64,000 bases of DNA from Paenibacillus sp. 481. GTDB taxonomy: Bacteria; Bacillota; Bacilli; Paenibacillales; Paenibacillaceae. The notes under the pieces were generated by a model. That model saw only the letters and a list, made by a program, of their open reading frames with translations. It did not search any database and was not told the DNA's origin. This document shows, piece by piece, positions 1 through 8,526 of this stretch. Location of the stretch: NCBI RefSeq assembly GCF_021223605.1, contig NZ_CP075175.1, positions 1,778,001-1,842,000 on the forward strand, given 5' to 3'. Numbering within the stretch: the stretch's first letter is position 1; each line of letters starts with the position of its first letter. A program made the translations under genes and the position numbers.

Positions 1-72
1 TTGGACGAGTCAGGGCTTGTCTGCCTTCAGCTGGAGCAAGCGGCAAGCTGGTTAGGGTCATTACAACAATGA
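1..72 (+). CDS. Possible 3' end of a protein running in from the left edge
   Basis: Frame 1 is open from the first base to a TGA at 70-72 and encodes 23 residues (LDESGLVCLQ... ending GSLQQ). The composition is protein-like and the stop lies just before the converging small lipoprotein gene. It is too short for a family assignment and could be chance, so treat it only as a possible truncated C-terminus. Confidence 0.3.
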   Translation: MDESGLVCLQLEQAASWLGSLQQ

Positions 73-96
73 GTAAGATAGATACATATTTTTTCA

Positions 97-495
97 TCAT
101 TTAATAGAGCTCCCTATATTTTTTTCATTCTCATTTTGCGATACATCATTCAGTGTCTGGACGGTAGTTGGAGATTGTACATCTTCGCTACGTATTTCCA
201 ATGCAGCAGATGAGCTTACACTAGAAGCTGAAGCTGGCTTAACCTTCTCCTTTTTAAGGAGATTCCCATTTGGGTCATACGTAAAAATTATCCTTGAGCC
301 ATCTTTCAACAATAGAGAGACTAGCTTCCCTGTCTCATCATACGCATACACCTGATCCTTTACATTCAGTTGCAATTCCACGATATTGGTGTCTACTTTC
401 TGAACAGATGTAGAAGCTGCAAGCGCAGTATGTGCGTTCATATCTACACACCCAAGCAAAAGAAAACATAGCCAACCGATACGAAATTTCTTCAT
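97..495 (-). CDS. Small lipoprotein with a YD/RHS-like repeat
   Basis: 132 residues. The N-terminus has a basic start, a hydrophobic core and a lipobox-like LLLGC, so it is probably a lipoprotein anchored outside the membrane. Residues about 50-85 (YAYDETGKLVSLLLKDGS, then YDPNGNLLKK) resemble two YD-type beta-hairpin repeats of the RHS family. The C-terminal third is Ser/Gln/Asn-rich and probably disordered. A purine-rich RBS (aggagaggattgggag) precedes the ATG at 495. No partner gene is adjacent. The protein is far shorter than RHS toxins and has no toxin domain, so its function is unknown; a wall-exposed accessory protein is a guess. Confidence 0.6.
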   Translation of the reverse strand: MKKFRIGWLCFLLLGCVDMNAHTALAASTSVQKVDTNIVELQLNVKDQVYAYDETGKLVSLLLKDGSRIIFTYDPNGNLLKKEKVKPASASSVSSSAALEIRSEDVQSPTTVQTLNDVSQNENEKNIGSSIK

Positions 496-740
496 CTCCC
501 AATCCTCTCCTATCGGAAATTTTCACCATATTCCTTCTCTTATGTGCTAGTCATACCTAATTATCCTTTATTAGGTTTCAAATTGAATTCCTCCTTTTTA
601 TTGATTTTACTAGCACCATTTAAATATATAGGCAGTTGTACTAATTTCCTGTGATATAAAAAAAGAGAAACTTAATTAGCATGAGGTGATAGAAAAAAAC
701 ATCTATAGAAGTAAATGTGATATCAGGCCTGCCAGAAAGC
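496..740. other. Intergenic AT-rich stretch
   Basis: AT-rich non-coding DNA between the small lipoprotein gene and the terminator of the quinone-reductase gene. It should contain the lipoprotein promoter on the minus strand, but I see no convincing -35/-10 pair and no credible ORF. Confidence 0.5.
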
Positions 741-801
741 TATAAAAGAAAGGGCACTATCATGAACATGTCCTGCAAAGGAACGCCCGCTGATAATGCC
801 C
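741..801 (-). terminator. Rho-independent terminator of the oxidoreductase operon
   Basis: On the minus strand GGGCATTATCA (801-791) pairs with TGATAGTGCCC (762-752), followed by TTTCTTTTAT. It lies about 90 bp past the stop of the gene ending at 894. The loop is long (about 28 nt), which lowers confidence slightly. Confidence 0.65.
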
Positions 802-893
802 TCAATGAATCATTTCATTTCATTCCATACTTAAGTCAAAAACGTACCATCTCGAAGATTTGACCTGTACAACGACAGTCGTCGCGGAACAAA

Positions 894-1568
894 CTATTCC
901 AATCTATTTTCCTCTAGCAAAGCCGCTATACGCTCTCGGAACTCACCCAGATACTTCTCCCGCTGCTCCGCAGACACATGAGCAGGCTGCCAAGCCGCAT
1001 AATGAGGTAGCACATCCAGTCCACAATATCGTAACGTGCCATGCTCGATCGGATGCAAATGATGCTCCAAGATTCCTAAATCATCTTTAGAATCGTAGCG
1101 CTCCGGCTCCGCTCCAGTTGTAAATACGAGCATCGCACGCTTTCCTTTTAACGGGCCGTTCGCAAACGTTTGATTCCGTCCATACGCAAAGCCTGGCGTC
1201 AACACACGGTCGAGCCAGCCCTTTAAAATGGCCGGAACGGAGTGCCACCATAATGGAAATATAAATATAATTAAATCCGACTCCGATAGCTTTTGCTGCT
1301 CTAGCACGATATCTGGTGACAGACTGCCATTTTCATAAGCATACCGTTGTTCGGCACCATATTTTAAATAATCAGGATTGTTAGGCGATACAAAATCGCC
1401 CCAGTCCGCCGTAGGCTTAAACGACATGTGGTACAAATCAGATAGTTGCGTAACATAACCTTGCTGAGTAAATACATCTATAGCCGCATCTTTAAGCGCA
1501 CCGCAGAACGATTGCGGCTCATGGTGAGCAAGCACGATAAATGGCTTCATTTTCATTTTCATCTTCAT
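894..1568 (-). CDS. NAD(P)H oxidoreductase, flavodoxin-like fold (quinone reductase family)
   Basis: 224 residues of the Flavodoxin_2 family (KefF, MdaB, YwrO relatives): FMN-dependent two-electron reductases of quinones and related electrophiles in the cytoplasm. The beta1 phosphate-binding segment is FIVLAHHEPQSF, and the diagnostic FPLWWHSVPAILKGWLDRV segment lies around residues 105-125, followed by FAYG. The N-terminus is MKMKMKMK, four ATG-AAR units. The first ATG (1568) overlaps the stop of the upstream hydrolase as ATGA. The RBS (ggagaggag) sits only 1 nt from it, whereas the second ATG (1562) has ideal 7-nt spacing, so 1562 may be the main start. The gene is translationally coupled to the hydrolase, which suggests a small detoxification operon. 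Confidence 0.88.
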   Translation of the reverse strand: MKMKMKMKPFIVLAHHEPQSFCGALKDAAIDVFTQQGYVTQLSDLYHMSFKPTADWGDFVSPNNPDYLKYGAEQRYAYENGSLSPDIVLEQQKLSESDLIIFIFPLWWHSVPAILKGWLDRVLTPGFAYGRNQTFANGPLKGKRAMLVFTTGAEPERYDSKDDLGILEHHLHPIEHGTLRYCGLDVLPHYAAWQPAHVSAEQREKYLGEFRERIAALLEENRLE

Positions 1569-2335
1569 TCTCCTCTCCGTAAAAACAGCTCCACAATTCG
1601 ATTGAAATCAACTGGCTTCTCCAAATAAGGCAGATGACCACAATGCTCCATGACCACGATTTCGGATTGCTTGACGAGCCCATTTATTTCAGTTGCATAA
1701 AACGCAGGGACGAAATGGTCGTGGACGCCCCTTACAATCAGGACAGGGCATTCTAATCGCTCCAACTTGTCCCTCTGATCGACATCAGCCAACTCATAGA
1801 ACAACTGCTGCACATGCTTGCGATTCATCGTTTTCAATGCATTTTTAAACCCTCTCACGATCGATGGATAACCGAGAACTCCCATTTCTCTAAGCAAAAT
1901 GTCCGCCCATTGTTCTCCCCCGTCATCGAGGTCAAGCAAGCTGTAAATGTTCATTCGCTCTGCTCTGTCGTCCGGTCGCAAATGCATAAAGGAATTAACC
2001 ATAACTAAGCCATCAACCATGTCTGGGCGATGATAAGCCAGATCGACAGCGACTCGCGCTCCTTTTGAGAGGCCGCAAACCGTGCATGACTTAACACCCA
2101 GATGCTCCAATAAAGAGGCAACTACTTTCCAGTATTCTCTGAAACCGATGCCCGCTCCTTCCGATTGACCATGACCGGGCAAATCCAACGAAATAACGGT
2201 TCGCTGGGACTGGAAGTATTGCCGCTGATATGTCCAGTTGCTCGAATTCCCACCAAGACCATGCAGAAATAGAAGGACAGGCCCTTGACCTTCCTTGTGA
2301 TAGCATATTGATTCATTGCCATATGTAAACTTCAT
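1565..2335 (-). CDS. Alpha/beta-fold hydrolase
   Basis: 256 residues, a complete single-domain alpha/beta hydrolase. The oxyanion region is LFLHGLGGNSSNW, the nucleophile elbow is GLSKG (Ser near residue 95), the acid is in GVHDHF and the catalytic His is in HCGHLPYLEKP. It is cytoplasmic, with no signal peptide. The HGLGG and GHLPYLEKP context is typical of esterases and C-C hydrolases of the MhpC/BioH type, but the substrate cannot be read from sequence. It is first in a two-gene operon with the flavodoxin-like oxidoreductase (ATGA overlap). Joint handling of a xenobiotic or quinone-like compound is an inference. Confidence 0.85.
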   Translation of the reverse strand: MKFTYGNESICYHKEGQGPVLLFLHGLGGNSSNWTYQRQYFQSQRTVISLDLPGHGQSEGAGIGFREYWKVVASLLEHLGVKSCTVCGLSKGARVAVDLAYHRPDMVDGLVMVNSFMHLRPDDRAERMNIYSLLDLDDGGEQWADILLREMGVLGYPSIVRGFKNALKTMNRKHVQQLFYELADVDQRDKLERLECPVLIVRGVHDHFVPAFYATEINGLVKQSEIVVMEHCGHLPYLEKPVDFNRIVELFLRRGE

Positions 2336-2397
2336 GTTGTCTCATCTCCGTCATCGATTCAGCTCTTGCCTCACATGCCTATCCAGTAATAGCACAA

Positions 2398-2435
2398 CAC
2401 CCTGAATCACAACATCATCGTCGTAATTCAGGGTG
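2398..2435. terminator. Perfect 10-bp hairpin between mutY and the hydrolase gene
   Basis: CACCCTGAAT (2398-2407) and ATTCAGGGTG (2426-2435) form a perfect stem around an 18-nt loop. It lies 60 bp past the mutY stop, consistent with a mutY terminator, but the minus-strand 3' flank (ttgtgctatt) lacks a real U tract. It may be a weak terminator or an mRNA-stabilising hairpin. Confidence 0.45.
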
Positions 2436-2494
2436 CATATTTATTTGCTGCCTATCAGTCCTTCAGCCCTTCAGCCTTCCAACCTCTCAGCTTA

Positions 2495-3637
2495 TTAGCC
2501 TATTGTTTGTAAGCTCGTCTTGAAATAATCGTTAATCAGCTTTAAAAATAAGTTCGGGAAAGCGAGCTGCTCCATATCCTCTGGGCTGATCCAGCGATAT
2601 TCCGTTTCGTGATCGCCAGCGACCTGCTTGAAAATGCTCGCTGCGTCCGCTGCGAGCGGCTCGCAAAGAAACACGCGCATCCGCCAATGAATGTGGCTGA
2701 ACGTGTGCTCCGCATCAACCCAACGCTCGTATGGCTTCACCTGCACGCCTTCGCTTAGCATAGCGCCGCGCAGCATATCCATCGCAGCGTCGTCGTTCAT
2801 CCCAATGAGCCCCGCCTGCTTCGGCACGAGCATATGCGGCAGCTCCCACATACGGGCAAGCAGCCCTGTTGCTGGGCGTTGGCGCACTAGCACTTTGCCA
2901 GCGTGGGCACCTGTACCTACGATCAGCGCCGCGTAGCGCTGCTCTGGCTTCGGTGGCTTCGCCTTGGTCTTAATCGGGAGCACAAGCTCCTCTCCCGCAA
3001 TGCGACCTGCGCAGTGCTCCATGACAGGGCAAATCAGGCAGGCCGGAGACTTCGGCGTACATATTAAAGCCCCAAGCTCCATTAGAGCTTGGTTAAAGTC
3101 AGAAGCGCAGCCTTCAGGAATTAGCTCTTCGGCTAAATACTCGATGTTGACACGCGTACTTGGCTTGGCAATATCGTCGTGCAGTCGGAAATAACGCGAC
3201 AGCACGCGCATCACGTTGCCGTCCACCGCCGGAACTGGGCGGTTGAACGCAATGCTCATAATCGCCCCTGTCGTGTAGGGGCCGACACCTTTTAGCGATG
3301 ACACTTTCTGCTTGTCGTCAGGGACTTGCCCGCCGTATTGCTCTTTCACTTCGCGAGCAGCGGCTTGCAAATTACGTGCGCGGGAATAATAACCCAGCCC
3401 TTCCCACGCTTTCAGCACTTCCTCTTCCGGCGCGTCGGCTAACGCCTCTACCGTCGGGAATTTCTCAAGAAAGCGATGGAAGTAAGGGATGACCGTATCC
3501 ACACGTGTCTGCTGAAGCATAATTTCCGATACCCATGTATAGTAAGGGTTTTGCTGGCGCCGCCATGGCAAATCGCGGCGATTGGCGCGGTACCAAATTA
3601 ATAGCTCGCGGCTGAAATAACGTTTTTGCTCGTTCAT
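2495..3637 (-). CDS. mutY: A/G-specific adenine DNA glycosylase MutY
   Basis: 380 residues. MutY removes adenine mispaired with 8-oxoguanine in base-excision repair. Visible features in order: MLQQTRV near residue 40 with the conserved Glu just before it; helix-hairpin-helix KGVGPYTTGAIMS followed by VDGNVMRV carrying the catalytic Asp; the 4Fe-4S cluster loop C-x6-C-x2-C-x5-C (CTPKSPACLICPVMEHC); and a C-terminal NUDIX-like 8-oxoG recognition domain (about residues 235-370, WELPH). Length is normal for Gram-positive MutY. It appears monocistronic, divergent from the cytochrome c gene with about 220 bp between them. Confidence 0.97.
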   Translation of the reverse strand: MNEQKRYFSRELLIWYRANRRDLPWRRQQNPYYTWVSEIMLQQTRVDTVIPYFHRFLEKFPTVEALADAPEEEVLKAWEGLGYYSRARNLQAAAREVKEQYGGQVPDDKQKVSSLKGVGPYTTGAIMSIAFNRPVPAVDGNVMRVLSRYFRLHDDIAKPSTRVNIEYLAEELIPEGCASDFNQALMELGALICTPKSPACLICPVMEHCAGRIAGEELVLPIKTKAKPPKPEQRYAALIVGTGAHAGKVLVRQRPATGLLARMWELPHMLVPKQAGLIGMNDDAAMDMLRGAMLSEGVQVKPYERWVDAEHTFSHIHWRMRVFLCEPLAADAASIFKQVAGDHETEYRWISPEDMEQLAFPNLFLKLINDYFKTSLQTIG

Positions 3638-3856
3638 GCCGGCCTCCTCTATGGTGGTTGTTTGTCTGCTTAGGCAGTATTTTGTATATACATTTCTCTA
3701 TATAAAGTAAGTTGTCCTAGTCATTATACACGAACGAACACAGTTGTGAACGTTCTGCCAACAATCGGCGCAAATGCTTGCCTACAGAGGATGCCTATTC
3801 CTATACTGGAAGTAGAAATATTGCGCTACAAATGATTAGCTAAAGGAGCGACCCGC

Positions 3857-4213
3857 ATGCTTAACAAGCAACATCGACCACGCTTCGCATTCGTCATCAC
3901 GGCGATAATCGGGCTTACACTAGTGCTCGCTGGCTGTGGTGGTGGTTCAAGCAGCAACAAGGCTTCAGCGACAATTGAAGGTCCTGAAGAAACCGTCGCC
4001 ATGTATAAACAGCGCTGCATTCAATGTCATGGCGATGAAATGCAAGGCCGGATGGGTGACGTAACGAACCTACAAAAAGTAGGCGCACGTCTAAGCAAAG
4101 ATGAGATTGCAAATATTATTAAAAACGGCGGCAGCCGTATGCCTGCTATGGGCAAAAGTATCGAAGAAGCCGATATTAATAAGCTAGCGGAATGGCTTGC
4201 AACGAAAAAGTAA
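3857..4213 (+). CDS. Cytochrome c lipoprotein (c-551/CccB type)
   Basis: 118 residues. Signal peptide with lipobox LVLAGC (Cys27 the likely lipidated residue), a Gly/Ser linker, then one class I cytochrome c domain: heme-binding CIQCH at residues 54-58 and a Met ligand candidate in SRMPAMGK (Met95 or Met98). This matches small membrane-tethered electron carriers such as Bacillus CccB, which pass electrons to terminal oxidases on the outer face of the membrane. RBS aaaggag precedes the ATG. It is monocistronic with its own terminator. The CccB assignment is by architecture only. Confidence 0.9.
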   Translation: MLNKQHRPRFAFVITAIIGLTLVLAGCGGGSSSNKASATIEGPEETVAMYKQRCIQCHGDEMQGRMGDVTNLQKVGARLSKDEIANIIKNGGSRMPAMGKSIEEADINKLAEWLATKK

Positions 4214-4249
4214 ACGAGCTGTCTACACAGTTACATTTGGCAACGAGAT

Positions 4250-4311
4250 AGCCGCACGGAATGGGGAGTACCACGTTTGTTATGACGTGCCCAACTCTGT
4301 GTGGCTTTTTT
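4250..4311 (+). terminator. Terminator of the cytochrome c gene
   Basis: AGCCGCACGG (4250-4259) pairs with CTGTGTGGCT (4297-4306) using G-U pairs and is followed by TTTTTT. An inner CACGT/ACGTG hairpin sits in the loop. Confidence 0.75.
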
Positions 4312-4363
4312 GTGTCCTACCATACTTGTATTGCCGCTTACGATAATAACCCAAACAAGAAAA

Positions 4364-4406
4364 GGGGCTACCCTTGAAGTAGAAATTCTACTTCGAGGGT
4401 AGCCCC
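4364..4406 (-). terminator. Strong terminator of the SLH protein gene
   Basis: A 21-bp stem with one G-T mismatch and an almost absent loop: GGGGCTACCCTTGAAGTAG... (4364-4384) against its complement (4386-4406). On the minus strand it is followed by TTTTCTTG. It lies 88 bp past the stop of the SLH protein gene. Confidence 0.85.
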
Positions 4407-4493
4407 TAATGTATAGCTGTACAAGTAAGGTATGTCGATGAGCATCATTCACTGTTCGGAAACCGGTAACGAATTGCTCAATCGACTCCTTGC

Positions 4494-7400
4494 TTATTTT
4501 GAAATATATCGTTCTCCTTGCTCTGGAAGCCGTTCAGCAGTATGAACTCGCGATGCTTCTTCAATATCGCCGTATGCCCAATGCTTCGCTTGTACGTCGC
4601 TCCAAGTCGGCTTCGTAACCTCAAGCAAAGGCCCACGTTTCAACAAACGATTCACCATTTTCACAACCTCAGCACGTGTCACGTTCGCATTAGGTCGGAA
4701 TTGGTTATCCTTGTAGCCTTGAATAACGTTCGCTTCATGAAGCGCTGCTATCTCTTTGGCAGCCCAATGTTCCTGCACATCTGCGAACGAAACAGCCTTG
4801 CTCGCCTTTAACTGCATCCAACGCGAAGCGATAGCTGTGAATTCCGCTCTAGTCAGCGTGCGATTAGGCTCGAATTCACTTGCACTCACGCCTAGAAGAA
4901 TCCCTTTCGCTTTAAGCTCTTCGATTGCTGCAAACGCCCAGTGACTTGATGTCACATCATCAAAGCTTGCCGTTGATGATGCCGCTCCTACTCCTGCTTG
5001 TTTGCCATCCTTCGAGATTCTCCATAGCATAGCAGCCAATTCAGCACGTGTAATCAAATGTTCTGGACGGAATAATCCATCTGGATAACCTTTAATGTAA
5101 GGCAAGTGCTCTACTTGTTGTTTCTCTTGCTTATCATGTTTCACACTAGATGTTTCTGTCGTCAAAGTTACAGTGGAACCTGCATCCGAGCTGTCGCTTC
5201 CGGAATTGCCGCTACCTGTGCTTGGTGGCGTATCCATTTTCACAATCGTGAACGTACTGAACTTATCAATCACGATGGACAGACCTACGATGTTTCCTAA
5301 TGAATCACGATCGATCACGCCTTGTTTCAATTGCTTGCTTCCGTCACTATGCTGAATATATACATGCAATGACTGAAGGTAATTGGCCTGTGAAGCCACG
5401 TCCTTTGGTGCATTCAGCTTGTCCAACGGGAATACGAGCTTTGTCTCACGAGCCGTGTAGTTCGTTTCGATTACCATAGGTGTTCCAACTACGTTAACGA
5501 CTTTGCTGCCAGCCGCTTGTTTCACAATAGGATCACTAGCTGCTTGCTGCTTCAGTTGGCTCTGTTGCTGTTCATTTCGAATCGGTACAAAACGGAAGAA
5601 TAGGTCACTTCCATCTTGCTGCAACTGATGCAATGTAGCTTTGGCTAGAACGAGATGTACCCCGCTCGTCTCAATCGTCATATCTAACGTGTTCGCCATC
5701 TGCGAATAAGAGGCGATAGGAACCTCAACCGCTGTTTCATTCGCTTGATCGTTAGGGTCTTCCGTTACAACAACCCGCATCGATGAAGCTTTTTGATCTT
5801 TAGCCTGATTTTGCGCCGATTGCGCCTTATTCGCGTCGACAATGACCTTGTCGATCTTCGTGCCGTCAGACAATACCTTGCGTGATACAACGACTTGCTC
5901 GACATCCTTTTGTCCTTCCCCTGCACGAATCGGAACGGTTCTTGTGTTCTTTTCGCTTACAATTTGCAAGGAAGCTTTCTTCACAATAACTAAGAAGGTA
6001 CGTTCTACTTTAACTCCATCTTTCTCCACAACAGCAGTCAAAATGACCGTTGTATCTCGTTCAGGAGATGGATGCACTCCTCCGCTGCTCGTTAACACAG
6101 CAGGATCGCTTGATGTCCAAGTTACCGTTGTACCATGCTTACCAGACAGAGGTAACTGTATGTGTTTCGTTACACTTTCCCAACTATCTCCCGCTCCGTA
6201 TCCGATCGACAGCTCTCTCGCAGCGTCGCTAACTTCGCTCTGCTTAGACGGGCGGTAAGCCTTAATTTTATATACCTTTTTCGTGATTCCATCCTGAGCT
6301 GTTACTACGACTTCAATCTCGTTCTCCCCTACTTGCAACGGGAACATATATCCCGTCTGTGGGTTGTATGTCGCACCTGTAACCGAAATCGTTGAATTCG
6401 GGCTATAGACGATATCTGTCACCGCTAATTGCTCCGTGCTACTTTCCACACGTACCGTGTAATCTTTAGTACTGCTTGTAAATGCTGGACTAAGCGTTCC
6501 AGGTGCAACTGCTAGCTTCAGCAAGTCCGCTTCCCCGCTCGCTTCTTTCCTCACACGAATCGTGTACGTTTTCTTCGTTACACCGTCTGATGCCGTCGTT
6601 TGTACCGTAATCGTATTTTCCCCAACCTGCAATTTAATTGGCTCTGAGGCTTGTCCGCTTGCCACAGGCACCCCATTAATATTCAGGATGGCGTTGCTAT
6701 CGTATACCGTTCCCGTCACCGTGACGCTATACACGTCATTCGTAACGGACGCCGTATAATCCGTAATGTCTGCCTTGAAAGCTGGCGCAAGCTGACCTGG
6801 TGAAATGGCAAGATCAAGCAGATCTGCATTGTCACTATTCGTAACCGTAAATAGCGTCGTGCTGTGACTTCCGATTACGCCCGCGACTGTGACCTTAAAG
6901 TAATAGGTTCCGGTATTCAATGAGCTAGGAATAGCTACCGATACCACAGCACGATTAGCATTCACCACTCCATCCGCCGTTATCGGTATCGAGATTGGAC
7001 GTTTATTCCCATCTACCAATTCAACCTGTACAGCAGCTCCATCAGCTACATGGGATGTTGTGATGTTAACAGGTACCGTACGTGCCGTTCCATTAACTAC
7101 TCGGTCTGGTTGAGCCGACACGTTCGATATAGCAGGTAGCGCATTATTAATCGTTGTAACTACGTTGCTGCTGTTCTTAACGTTTGCGTCTGTCTGCGAG
7201 ATGCCCGTCAAGGTGAGCGTATCCAAGCCGTCCGCTCCCGGCGGAACGATTAAGTCAACCGTAACGGTTTGAATGGCGCCGTTTCCTGGAACTGTAACCT
7301 GTTGAGCACCTCTTACTACGGTGTTCCATCCTTTGGACGAGGCCACATTCAAGTTAAAGACGTCCGATTTGGGCTGAAAGTTTTGTAGTTTAAATACGTA

Positions 7401-8342
7401 CGACACTGTGCTATTAGAAGTGGTTGTCTTCGATGCTGGCGCAATGACTTGCAACGCTCCGGCAGTAGTCCACGTTTCCGAGGACTGGATAACCCACTTT
7501 TGGTTAGGACGCAGTGTATGGTTGTTCCATTGCAAATGGTATCCCGCATCGGCATATGCCGAATTCGATGTGTTGGACAAGTTCCCCTTAGAAGCTTGGT
7601 CGTTTCCAGCAGTGTATGGACCGCTATAATACTTGTCAGCAGGGGTTGTATTTTTTCCGGCAAAGCCCATCAAACCAAATTTGTTCATATTATTATTTTT
7701 TACATATACCATATTTAGTAGCGGGTCCCAATAAGACATGGCATTATCTTCGCCGCCAAATGTAGCGTCGCCACCATGAATCAACTTGAGATCGCTGTAC
7801 GTTTTAGTCCCTGATTTATTTTCAACGGACCACTCTTTCTCATAGTATCTTGCATTCGGCGGATAATAGGCCTTCTGTTTCAGCTCTATGTTTCCTCCAT
7901 CAAGTGCCCACGTCGTCACGATTGTGTTAGCATCGGGTGTCGTTATGACCCCCTCGCCAAATGGTGCACTAACTATGTTCGGGCCAGACTGGCTGTTAAA
8001 ATAAGTCGAATAATGTCTTTTAGTCGCACCCGACTCCGTATAAAACAGATTCGTTCCCCAGCTAAATTCTCTATAATATTGATATACATAGTGGCTGTCT
8101 TGCCATAAGTAAGCTGCGATTGCCCCATCATTTTTAATTGCTATTTTCAAAGGATCTTGCACACCGTTGACTAATTGCCCACCAATAATTTTTTGTTCTG
8201 GAGCCGCCTCCACCTTACCCACAAAAGGCGTCGAGCCAAATGAGCCCCAGACAAGAACGAATACTAGCAATAAAATAATCCGACTTCGAATATTGTTTTT
8301 AACCACTTCTCTATGCCCCTTTTCACTAAATTTATGAAACAA
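4494..8342 (-). CDS. Large secreted S-layer-homology protein with cadherin-like domains
   Basis: 1282 residues. N-terminal signal peptide (about residues 18-48, ending near KVEAAPEQ). Residues about 50-500 are beta-rich and unrecognised. Two cadherin-like beta-sandwich repeats follow, each opening with LL(D/K)LA and closing with VGEN...DG(V/I)TKK. Then comes an Ig-like segment (TVTWTSSDPAVL) and three SLH modules at about 1078-1124, 1125-1182 and 1183-1234 (GYPDGLFRP, HWAFAAIEELK, GYKDNQFRPNANVTRAE), with a partial fourth (TWSDVQAKHWAYGDIEEA). SLH modules bind pyruvylated secondary wall polymer, so the protein is held on the cell surface. No catalytic domain is visible; adhesion or carbohydrate binding is a guess. 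Monocistronic. Confidence 0.9.
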   Translation of the reverse strand: MFHKFSEKGHREVVKNNIRSRIILLLVFVLVWGSFGSTPFVGKVEAAPEQKIIGGQLVNGVQDPLKIAIKNDGAIAAYLWQDSHYVYQYYREFSWGTNLFYTESGATKRHYSTYFNSQSGPNIVSAPFGEGVITTPDANTIVTTWALDGGNIELKQKAYYPPNARYYEKEWSVENKSGTKTYSDLKLIHGGDATFGGEDNAMSYWDPLLNMVYVKNNNMNKFGLMGFAGKNTTPADKYYSGPYTAGNDQASKGNLSNTSNSAYADAGYHLQWNNHTLRPNQKWVIQSSETWTTAGALQVIAPASKTTTSNSTVSYVFKLQNFQPKSDVFNLNVASSKGWNTVVRGAQQVTVPGNGAIQTVTVDLIVPPGADGLDTLTLTGISQTDANVKNSSNVVTTINNALPAISNVSAQPDRVVNGTARTVPVNITTSHVADGAAVQVELVDGNKRPISIPITADGVVNANRAVVSVAIPSSLNTGTYYFKVTVAGVIGSHSTTLFTVTNSDNADLLDLAISPGQLAPAFKADITDYTASVTNDVYSVTVTGTVYDSNAILNINGVPVASGQASEPIKLQVGENTITVQTTASDGVTKKTYTIRVRKEASGEADLLKLAVAPGTLSPAFTSSTKDYTVRVESSTEQLAVTDIVYSPNSTISVTGATYNPQTGYMFPLQVGENEIEVVVTAQDGITKKVYKIKAYRPSKQSEVSDAARELSIGYGAGDSWESVTKHIQLPLSGKHGTTVTWTSSDPAVLTSSGGVHPSPERDTTVILTAVVEKDGVKVERTFLVIVKKASLQIVSEKNTRTVPIRAGEGQKDVEQVVVSRKVLSDGTKIDKVIVDANKAQSAQNQAKDQKASSMRVVVTEDPNDQANETAVEVPIASYSQMANTLDMTIETSGVHLVLAKATLHQLQQDGSDLFFRFVPIRNEQQQSQLKQQAASDPIVKQAAGSKVVNVVGTPMVIETNYTARETKLVFPLDKLNAPKDVASQANYLQSLHVYIQHSDGSKQLKQGVIDRDSLGNIVGLSIVIDKFSTFTIVKMDTPPSTGSGNSGSDSSDAGSTVTLTTETSSVKHDKQEKQQVEHLPYIKGYPDGLFRPEHLITRAELAAMLWRISKDGKQAGVGAASSTASFDDVTSSHWAFAAIEELKAKGILLGVSASEFEPNRTLTRAEFTAIASRWMQLKASKAVSFADVQEHWAAKEIAALHEANVIQGYKDNQFRPNANVTRAEVVKMVNRLLKRGPLLEVTKPTWSDVQAKHWAYGDIEEASRVHTAERLPEQGERYISK

Positions 8343-8465
8343 TCAGACAATCTAGTTGCAACCCTGTTCATCTCAGTTATTGTTTCTGTTCTATATCATC
8401 TTATCTATGTGTACTGAAAAAATAGTGAACGACTATAGACCTACCTTGGCATGACTTATTACATA

Positions 8466-8499
8466 CAAAAAAGCTGCCCGCTTAGAAAGCAGACAGCTT
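8466..8499 (-). terminator. Terminator of the kinase/response-regulator operon
   Basis: Minus strand: AAGCTGTCTGC, loop tttctaa, GCGGGCAGCTT, then TTTTG. It starts 28 bp past the response-regulator stop. Confidence 0.75.
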
Positions 8500-8526
8500 C
8501 ATATGAACTCTTCTTAATTAACCATG

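Noticed and set aside
3725-3760. LexA-box-like GAAC...GTTC sequence between mutY and the cytochrome gene
   Set aside because: The spacing and flanks (cgaacgaacacagttgtgaacgttc) do not match the Bacillota SOS box CGAAC-N4-GTTCG.
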